A stretch of DNA of 64,000 nucleotides from Lutraria lutraria (Eukaryota; Mollusca; Bivalvia; Venerida; Mactridae): the NCBI GenBank assembly GCA_964023205.1, contig OZ026840.1, forward strand, positions 13,192,603-13,256,602, given 5' to 3'. The position numbers were made by a program, and so were the translations under genes. The notes below the pieces were generated by a model. That model was given only the letters and a program-made list of their open reading frames with translations, ran no database searches and was not told where the DNA came from. Below, in pieces: positions 55,368-64,000 of the stretch (positions are counted from its first letter, which is position 1; the number at the start of each line of letters is the position of its first letter).

Positions 55368-58300
55368 ATGTTAACCTATGCAATATGTTTTGCGATAACC
55401 GTTGGCTTTTACGGGACAAATGCTGCACTAGCATCTACGTGGACGTATTGTAATTGTAGATGGGATGTTTGGGGAGAATGGAGTGAATGTAACAGTGATT
55501 GTTTTGGACAAAGGTTTTCTCTTAATTAATTCATCTTAGTCTTATGTTTTATGTTCTTTCTTCAACTTATAAATTTCAGCAGCCTATAGACCTAAACCAG
55601 TGATTTTGGTTAAGAGACCTTTACTGTTATGTTACCTTTCGAGTAACTAAATAATGTAAGCCTGAATTGTAACTGTAGCAAAATTGATTAGATAACGAGT
55701 GTCCAGGGCCGACCACGTGGTCTGTCGACTCAGGTCATCTGATGCCAGAACTTTTATGCTCTACTGTATCACACCTGCAAACAAAGGACATTTGTCTACA
55801 AAGGATTTTTCCACAGAATGTCCATTGTACATAAGTTTGACTGTACTGTCAAACCTGTATACAAAGTCCACCCATGGAAATCACGACGTGTAGCCTTTAT
55901 TCGGAGGTCATTTGTTCTAAATAATCAATGATGCTTTTTTAATGATTGACCTTTATTCACAAGATGACCTTTATTCACAGAATGACCTATATTCGGAGGT
56001 TCCCGCCAGCACAGTTTTAACTATATATCTTTACTTATCTATTATATTTCATTAACATCACATTAAGTGACTTTCATTGATGTGTTCATTAAATTTTCTT
56101 CTTCCTTTGACAACTTAGGGTTCGAACACGTTCAGTATGGCTAACTGAATATCCTGGCTGTGATGAGTTTACCGATTGTGCCACGAATGACGAAGGATCT
56201 CAATGGGAAGGCTGTAACGAAGTGTGTCACAATGGTGGGACGGCTACAATATATTCTTATTGTAATTGTCAGTTAGGATATTATGGTTCATGTTGTACAG
56301 AACGTAAGTGAGTTTAGTTTCCTACAATAGAAGAAAAAAGATAAAATAAAATGTAAAAATCTTTGTAAAAAATCCGAAAAAGACATTTCATTATCAAAAA
56401 ATAGAAAGACAATTGGTAGTATCCTATACAATTTACATTGTTTAATAATATAAATTATATTCAATTTGGGATATCAGATATATTATTAAAAAACTCATTT
56501 TGTTTTTTCTTGCATATCTTATTATGTAAACTATTGTTATCATGTGACTTGGCTTCATCATATTTTAAAAACATGAACTATTTAAAACGAATTGAAATAT
56601 TGGAAACAAGCCGAAAATAATTCACTCAAAGTCTTTGTCAGGCTTTAATAATAGACTATACACAGACTGGTGTCCTCCAATGATATATAATAAAACCTGA
56701 TAGCAATTAATTGTTACTGAATTAAATAAACAGGCGTGGATTGTGGATATCCTGACAGTATAGATGATGGTTCTGAAAGTGTCACCAGCACGTATTACGG
56801 GGGATCAACAACATACACGTGCGATCCTGATTACAACATGACAGGCGGTGACTCAGTAAGAACGTGTCAGGATGATTTCAGCTGGAGTGGAGATCCTCCA
56901 CAATGTCTATGTAAGTAAAATACGTTTTAGTCGCAAATGCATAAATTCGGACCAAATATGATAATATAGTATAACCTCGATTATCCAAACTAGGATTATC
57001 CGAAAACCTGGTGCTATCCGAAATTTATTTAATTTCGGTCCCGATTTCCCCGAGTAACATTGGTTATCCGAATCGTGTTGTCCGAAACAATGGGCTATCC
57101 GAAATAATATTTCAGTCCCGACTATTTCGGATAATCAAGGCTTCGCTGTATTTCTAATTTTATCCGATTATTCATTACATCAGAGGTGACATACAATTAA
57201 TAATAATAAACAAAATAAAACGTCTGTTAGTCTGATAAATCAATTTAAGTCATGGAAATGAATTGCCATGAGACTTTAATGTATGTAATTACATATGTTT
57301 TCATATATCATATATTTATTTTCAGTCGCATATCACTGCGATAGTTCCCCCTGCATGAATGGTGCTACATGCGTTAACCTTTTAGGTGACTTCCGGTGTG
57401 ACTGTGCCGAGGGCTGGGACGGACAACTCTGTGATAATGGTATTGTCTTACCCTAGATTGTTTTTTCAGTTTGAAAACACTTTCCTAACAAATAAATGAT
57501 TAAGATAACTCTAGTCAGGCTAATTAAGGATTGAATACTACAATCAAAGTACTGAAAGTACTCACGGGAACTGAACTTACATAGACTAGCACTACAACAT
57601 GAAACGGGAACTAAAATAACAATGTCATGGAGGATATAGAGAAACGGTGTACTTTGGTACGCATCCGTTGAAAATGCATGCGCGCTGAGCGAGTGAAGGC
57701 TACGGAAAGCAGAACTATCGTTAAGTTTCCGAATAAGTAAAGAGTAGGTTTAAACTGTCAGCTGTTTTTCGCCAGTCGGGGTACTCATGATCACAATCAA
57801 GGTTTATATTTTGTAGCGATAAGTCATGTATCCTGGTTCCCAGCGTTAACTTTCATACAATAGTGTGTTACTATAGGGGCAGGTAATCCAGACTATTAGT
57901 CATGTAGCCTGGTTCCTAGCGTTGAGGTTCACACAATAGCTTGTAGTAGTAAGGGGCAAGTAATCCAGACTATTAGTCATGTAGCCTGGTTCCTAGCGTT
58001 GAGGTTCACACAATAGCTTGTAGCGGTAAGGGGCAAGTAATCCAGACTATTAGTCATGTAGCCTGGTTCCTGGCGTTGAGGTTCACACAATAGCTTGTAG
58101 CAGTAAGGGGCATGTAATCCAGACTATTAGTCATGTAGCCTGGTTCCTAGCGTTGAGGTTCACACAATAGCTTGTAGCGGTAAGGGGCAAGTAATCCAGA
58201 CTATTAGTCATGTAGCCTGGTTCCTATCGTTGAGGTTCACACAATAGCTTGTAGCGGTAAGGGGCAAGTAATCCAGACTATTAGTCATGTAGCCTGGTTC

Positions 58301-59908
58301 CTGGCGTTGAGGTTCACACAATAGCTTGTAGCAGTAAGGGGCAAGTAATCCAGACTATTAGTCATGTAGCCTGGTTCCTGGCGTTGAGGTTCACACAATA
58401 GCTTGTAGGGGCAGTAAGGGGCAAGTAATCCAGACTATTAGTCAAGTTTCATATCGTGTCTATTTCAGATGTTCAGCCTCCAGTTATGACCGACTGCAGT
58501 GCAGAAATTGAGGTCAATGCCACAGACATCACGAAAACATTTAGTTGGATATCTCCGAGTTTCTACGACCCGATGGGGACTGACCTTGACATAGTCTCTA
58601 ACTACCCTTCCCCCACATTCACGTTTCCATGGGGTGACCATACTGTACAGTATGTAGCAACAAAAACATCAAACGGGCTGAATACTGAGTGTACCTTCCA
58701 GATCAAAGTTAGACGTAAGTACATAGATCCTACATATACATGTAGAAATATACAGACAATGTCTTCTACCGTCAAACCTGTGTTAGCGACCACCGCAGAA
58801 TAAAAGTCACCCTGTGAATAAAGGCCATTCTTTTAAAATGCGTCATTGGTTATTTAGGACAATATGACCCCAGAATAAAAAGTCACCTGTCAATAAAGGT
58901 CACATTTTATCTTTCCAAAGGTGGTCTTTGTACAAAGGTTTGACTGTATTTTCATTCGGTATAAGAAAAGAAATGATATTGATTAATGTTTATAATATAT
59001 ATATATAACTGCTAAATGGATAGTCTGTTGATACTGACCTGTTGTAGGACTCACAATTGAAATAATACTTCTTTCAGACAAGTCTTTAATACAGGAATTG
59101 TTGATTTCAGCCACACCCTGTGAAGAATTAAATGTACCAGTGAATGGTGCCAAGGTCTGTAACGGCTGGAAGACAGATTATGGTCGTTTTTGTATTGTAA
59201 CGTGTCAGGCGAATTATACATTGTTACCTAGTCAAGGATTCGAAACAATGTATGTCTGCGGTGCGTCAGGGACCTGGATTGCTGCAAGTCCATTACCTGA
59301 TTGTTTAAGTAAGACAGGCTTAAACTATCTTTAGAAGTTAAAATATTGGCTTCAAGCCTTAATTACAGAACGAATTACATTTTTTTTATTCTGAAGTAGC
59401 ACGAAAATGTTCAACATAGCTTATGACCATACCCACGAACGATTTTCATCTATTTATTTACAAATATTTAGTTATATATTTTGCATGATAGCGAAGTCAG
59501 GATTAGACTGGTTCCCTGTATTATATTTCCTTTTATATTTGGATAGTTTTGGATACTGAATAATATTTCGGCTTTCCATAACCGTCACTCACCCAAAGTC
59601 CTACGTGTTTCTACTACTTCTGTTGCATTGTGTAAGTTCAGTATGCATGAGTAATTTCAGTACTTTGATTTTATCACGCGTTTTTCTATGATTTACAGTT
59701 GGAGTACAGTCTACGAGCGGAGATGAAGTCATTCAGCCGGACAACACGAATTATTCCTACGATGTAGCAGGAGAAGATTACGATATAGAAATGTTACAGA
59801 ATCTTTATTTAGACCAACTTCTGTCTAATGGGTTTTCGACATTCTGCACGGATTTCCCGGACGAATGTAACACGGACAATGTAGATGTTCAGTTTGGTAT
59901 AAATACCA
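55368..59908 (+). CDS. Second mosaic TSP1/EGF/Sushi/HYR gene, partial, at least 425 aa
   Basis: Exons found: 55368-55513, 56119-56303, 56734-56910, 57326-57439, 58469-58714, 59111-59308 and 59699-59908. The first junction is phase 2, all others phase 1, and the frame is intact. The signal peptide (MLTYAICFAITVGFYGTNAA) is followed by TSP1 (WDVWGEWSECNSDCFGQR), an EGF-like stretch (CHNGGTATIYSYCNCQLGYY), Sushi (about 112-169), EGF (CDSSPCMNGATCVNLLGDF), HYR (about 208-289, PPVMTDC to TECTFQIKV), Sushi (about 290-355, CEELNVPVNG to PLPDC) and the N-terminal half of the unnamed module (YDIEMLQNLYLDQLLSNG; CTDFPDECNTDNVDVQFG). Exon 7 ends on GTATGT. By analogy with the neighbour more exons should follow, but none is visible before the 61152 gap or after it. 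It is likely secreted or membrane-bound at the cell surface; function unknown. Confidence 0.8.
55846..56028. mobile_element. AAAGGCCACC-type MITE in intron 1
   Basis: The end ACTGTCAAACCTGTATACAA and the core TTCTAAATAATCAATGATG identify it. A related half-copy precedes it at about 55765-55850. Confidence 0.6.
56968..57150. mobile_element. pogo/Tigger-like MITE
   Basis: Ends AGTATAACCTCGATTATCCA and GGATAATCAAGGCTTCGCTG with TA outside. The interior repeats TTATCCGAA and CTATCCGAAAT. The terminal sequence fits pogo-type elements. Confidence 0.65.
57822..58444. repeat. 77 bp tandem array, 8 copies, next to the HYR exon
   Basis: Units read AGTCATGTAGCCTGGTTCCT, then GCGTTGAGGTTCACACAATA, then GCAAGTAATCCAGACTATT. 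The array ends about 24 bp before exon 5 (58469), so it borders the branch-point and polypyrimidine region. Confidence 0.95.
58770..58951. mobile_element. AAAGGCCACC-type MITE in intron 5
   Basis: The best-preserved copy: starts ACCGTCAAACCTGTGTTAGC and ends CAAAGGTTTGACTGTA. Confidence 0.7.
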
Positions 59909-60174
59909 GTATGTAGTGACACATTAACTTCCGGTTGTGTATAATATTTCACTGAAACATGAGCTCTGTTATATACGAATGTGAGATTTTAGTGCTTTGA
60001 TATACATATTGTGTTATGGAGTTTATCTCGACAGATTTCCATATCTTTAGTATTGGTCAGAATATTGTCCAGGAAAATTGTGTGTTTGTTACCGGCGATC
60101 CTGGTTTCGAATCTCTGATGTCCTTCATGAAAATGTGAAACAAAAAATCTTATGAAATTGTTGAAAATAATCGG

Positions 60175-60515
60175 CGTTAAGCCCCGTTTGCTTTTTAAAT
60201 TTAGTAATACAGAACGATAGATAGTATGATAGTAAAATATAAGAAATATATTTTATTTGCTCTTAAACACATTTATACAGTGCCTTTCTTTAACCGCATC
60301 TCGTAGAAATGTAGTCAGACCCTTTTCTTAATTTTTGCAATATCATTGAAAAAAATACTGTTCTGTATTTCTATATGTAATTTGTGATTGAAAAAGAAAA
60401 TTTCGGAATGTTTTTATTGCAAGCAAAAGTCAATTGCACTGATAAGGTATTTTTTAGGTAAAATAAGACCTACTTTAATTTTAACATCCAAAATGTTAAT
60501 AGGGCTTTAAACATA
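60175..60515 (-). mobile_element. TTAAAGTCCCC MITE, minus orientation
   Basis: Reads GTTAAGCCCCGTTTGC at the left and TAATAGGGCTTTAAAC at the right. The interior is the complement of 53590-53820. Confidence 0.55.
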
Positions 60516-60844
60516 CTGAAAAAATCTTTGGCAATGACTGTTAGTTATATGTAACAATATGGCGATATAGTTCATTGTGATTTTCATGCTATTTGTGTTC
60601 TTGTGCAAGCGTGTAAATACATGCTTTTTGTTTTCTTTATTCTGAAATAAAACCTTTTAGCTCGCACAGTCTTTTTATCATTTCCAATTATAAAACAAAG
60701 AACTTGGTAGGTAATTTCCATTGAAAATCGTTGTTTTATATCGATTAGAACGAACACACACGATTTACCCTCGATTATTGCGTATATCATCGAACTCGTC
60801 TAGCAAAGTATATAAACTAGATGCCAAAGGGCAAATGTTTAGGA

Positions 60845-61151
60845 AGATTGTGACCTTGACCTTTGAACTTTGAGTCTGGTAGATGTTCATGACACCTCAT
60901 CTCATTGTAGATTTTTTATACCGAATGTTTCAAAACCCTTGAATGCAAAAAGAAGGTACAGCTCCAGACAAGGAAAATACACTTGACCCTTGACCTTTAG
61001 ACCTGGGTGTTGCCCAGGACGCATAGTCTCGCTGAAGTAAACATACATGCCCAGTTATTTCAAAGTCCTTCAATCCATACAGAAGGTACAGTCCAGAGAG
61101 GAAAAACACATTCTACTTCTAAGTGTGATTTTGATCTTTCACCTACAGACC
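60845..61151 (+). repeat. Diverged tandem repeat (GACCTTGACCTTT type) before the gap
   Basis: At least two units of about 115 bp share TTGACCTTT, TTTCAAAACCCTTGAATGCA or TTTCAAAGTCCTTCAATCCA, and AGAAGGTACAG. A further unit is probably cut by the gap, which may be the reason assembly broke here. Confidence 0.6.
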
Positions 61152-61351
61152 NNNNNNNNNNNNNNNNNNNNNNNNNNNNNNNNNNNNNNNNNNNNNNNNN
61201 NNNNNNNNNNNNNNNNNNNNNNNNNNNNNNNNNNNNNNNNNNNNNNNNNNNNNNNNNNNNNNNNNNNNNNNNNNNNNNNNNNNNNNNNNNNNNNNNNNNN
61301 NNNNNNNNNNNNNNNNNNNNNNNNNNNNNNNNNNNNNNNNNNNNNNNNNNN
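61152..61351. other. Assembly gap, 200 N
   Basis: Exactly 200 Ns. The round number suggests a placeholder of unknown true length. The sequence on its right is the right half of an AAAGGCCACC-type MITE. Confidence 0.98.
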
Positions 61352-61456
61352 TTGATTATTTATAACAAAATGACCTCCGAATAAAGGCCACCTGTCAATA
61401 AAGGCTACACTTTATATTTTCCAAGAGTGGCATTTGATCACAGGTGTGTCTGTATG
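61352..61456. mobile_element. AAAGGCCACC-type MITE, right part
   Basis: Begins inside the element at TTGATTATTTATAACAAAAT and ends CACAGGTGTGTCTGTA. Its left half is lost in the gap. Confidence 0.6.
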
Positions 61457-62322
61457 TGGAAAAAGTTGTCATTCTCAGTACAATTCAATACATATCAGAA
61501 TGTGTTGTATAAGACCAGTGGATGGAAATTAGCATAATAATAGCAGAAATTGATTGTACCAGTTCTATAGCTATATTTTATGATATTTGTAAATGTATAT
61601 TCCGTGATGGTAATGAACATTTGCAAATGCAAGTAAGTAATAAATAAAAGCAGACATTTTATACTGATGTACAATAAGACTGATATAAGACAGTGTATGG
61701 AATATAATGCAAAAATCTCATAATAATAAATCATGGTATTCTGATTTTTTAATCGTAACTGCTCGGGCATTTCCGTAAATGAGAAATAAGCCTCGTATAT
61801 CTTGGTTATGTGGTTTCCGGTTACCGTACTTTTTCAACACTAGGTTTACATAGTTCCCGTATCTACAATATTTACCTCCCTTGGCAGCCATCTTTGATGG
61901 CATATTTCTTAGGCACTTAATACAAAAAATCAGAAATTGGTTAATTAACAACTCAGTTTATAAAAGATAACTCAATCATGAAGTTGTTAAAGCCATAAGC
62001 ACATCAGATTTAAGAAAATGTAGTTGTCACATATGAATATCCTATATTTAGAATTATTAAAAAAATACATGTAGATAAATATCATCTATCGATGCTTGTC
62101 GATTTGCCTTTCAAAGAGTACATGCTGAATATCAGTATTGAAAATAAATGAACATTTTGTACTGCGAGTGTATGATGCTTCAGGTACCGTAATTATCAGT
62201 ATTCTATATTCCGTAAAAATGAAAACACTTTTTTTAATTCTAATAATTCTATTGCTACGTGTTTATATTTAGTGTTGTTATAGATTTGTCATATGAATAA
62301 AACACACAATCTATTGAGAGAC

Positions 62323-62367
<45 letters not shown>

Positions 62368-62394
62368 GAGAGAGAGACAGACAGAGAGAGAGAC

Positions 62395-62437
<43 letters not shown>

Positions 62438-64000
62438 AACAATCTAATTAAAGTAAAAAATATTTACAATGTATGCATATTATATATCTATTTCGGACAA
62501 ACTAGATTACGGTTGCCAATGTATGGGATGGTAAATTTAATTTCTTAGTTTCTTGAATACTTGCCTTTTTATTTATATTCATATTTGCATTATCAATTGT
62601 ACTGATGATTAAAGAAATGTTATGAAGACTGCAAGTTAATCTTTGTAACTAAGAGAGAATATTTCTGTATAGGTAGAAAAAGGAAGTCATTATCTACCAC
62701 TATATAAAATATTCCATTGAATGACGAAAAAGAAATAACTGGAATAATACATAAAAACCTATTAAGAAATGCTTAAACCTCCGCATTCCCAGACGCCTAT
62801 TTGGACGAAATTCATAGATAATGATTATATACTAGTTAGTATTAAATTCTTTGCAATTATTTCTTATAATAGGTTGAAGTATTTAGTTAATACACAATCA
62901 GTACGATGCACTTAAATTACAAGCATTTTCTCCCCCAAGTATTGAAAAATGTCCTCGAACAATTTTTAAAATGAACTTTATTTACTTTACTTTATTTAAA
63001 TACTTGCCTATGGTACACAAAACAGTACAAAAGCAATACAAACATGACAGAAATATGAATAATAAATAATTTAAGTAAACGTCAATTATTAGATACTTCG
63101 AAAAATGGCGTAACTTCCCTTTTACTTCCGCGAAAAAGATCGCGCAAACGATTAAATTTTTTCAAAGCGGACTCTTTTGAATTTAAAGTTTCAAAGTTTT
63201 GAATTTAAAGACAATCAGACTACAAAGGAAAACCGATAATCAACAACTTCATATTTTTTCCACTTGGTAGTCAAAATATACGGTGAAAACCCATGTTAAA
63301 CCGCTTAACCAAATTAACTTATCACCAATCGAGCCCATTAAATATCTTTAACCTATACATAACTTATCACAGATACATAGAATAATTATGTGCTCACGAT
63401 TTGTATGCCCCTGTATCGATAGATCGAGGGTGTATAGTTTGTTTGTGTGTATAGTTTGTTTGTCTGTTTGCATCAAACTTTAACCTTGCCTATTAAATCA
63501 AGATACTTTATCCTACGGTCATCACACTTCATATGTCAGTTCCTCGTGACTACCTCTATATGACCTGTACATTTAAAGGTCATTAGGCCAAAATACATAC
63601 ATAAAATAATAAACATATATAGCTGGGTTGTGTCAATAATACAAAACATATACTGTATAAACACAATTATTAAACATTCATTACTTTATCAATAAATGAA
63701 TCTATTATATGGAGGGTTTTACAGGCTTTTGATTTTAACAAATTATAAAAGTTGTCTTAATTTCTACGAAATGTATATCGATTATATCGATTATAAAACT
63801 ATCGATTATATCAGTATTGATCTCGAATATTGTTTAATTTACTACTGTGAAAAAATGCTAACTACATGTATATAACATAGTGTGATTTTGTGTTGTTTTA
63901 AATTGGGACGTTAGTTTGTATTTAATATTCTATGTCGCTCGGTATATGTAGCTTTACTGTTAATAGTTACAGTTAGCCTCTATTTATTTAATGCGCACAA
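61457..64000. other. Unassigned sequence with an (AG)n tract at about 62319-62434
   Basis: I see no exon, domain or RNA gene. The tract is about 115 bp of AG with ACAG interruptions. The rest is AT-rich single-copy-looking DNA that may be intron of the plus-strand mosaic gene if that gene continues beyond the window. Confidence 0.5.

Overview
This is eukaryotic, AT-rich, intron-rich nuclear DNA with dense short repeats, and it is most likely from a marine bivalve mollusc. The interspersed repeats suggest this: tRNA-headed SINEs, TA-flanked MITEs, and long elements starting ACAAGAGGGCC and ending GTGAGCTAAAAA with tandem-repeat cores. The gene content agrees: a mitochondrial ribosome recycling factor, an alpha-crystallin small heat shock protein, and two mosaic Sushi/HYR/EGF/TSP1 genes. 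The species cannot be read from the sequence. A 200-N assembly gap lies at 61152-61351. Layout: 1-7530 is repeats with no gene I can support. 7531-8184 (-) is an intronless small heat shock protein gene. 8185-18038 is intergenic and repeat-laden. 18039-24209 (+) is a complete six-exon MRRF gene of 257 codons plus stop, with a large tandem-repeat element in intron 3. 24210-27030 is the convergent intergenic space. 27111-48866 (-) is the main gene: 25 coding exons joined by hand with every splice phase consistent, 4434 nt in total, 1477 residues. It encodes a signal peptide, two HYR domains, five Sushi domains, three GCC2/GCC3 (ephrin-receptor-like) cysteine motifs, a LamG/pentraxin-like domain, two EGFs, a TSP1, two copies of a module I cannot name, one transmembrane helix and a cytoplasmic tail with PPAY. 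48867-55367 holds no coding sequence I can support but contains what looks like a compact bidirectional promoter at about 54.87-55.06 kb. From it a second mosaic gene (55368 to at least 59908, +) runs towards the gap. It has the same phase-1 modular exons (TSP1-EGF-Sushi-EGF-HYR-Sushi) and then the first half of the same unnamed module. 59909-64000 is repeats, the gap and unassigned sequence. How the parts fit: the two mosaic genes are head-to-head, share exon types and splice phases, and both place a candidate 5'UTR intron just before the ATG. They look like divergently transcribed paralogues of an extracellular recognition or adhesion receptor family. The large gene's introns carry several structures that touch its splicing signals: a 2.0 kb foldback transposon 58 bp from an acceptor, a minisatellite that reiterates a 5' splice site, a MITE starting at intron position +8, and a repeat array that supplies both the stop codon and the poly(A) signal. 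All exon boundaries are inferred from ORF, phase and GT-AG logic without transcript data; single-base errors are possible.
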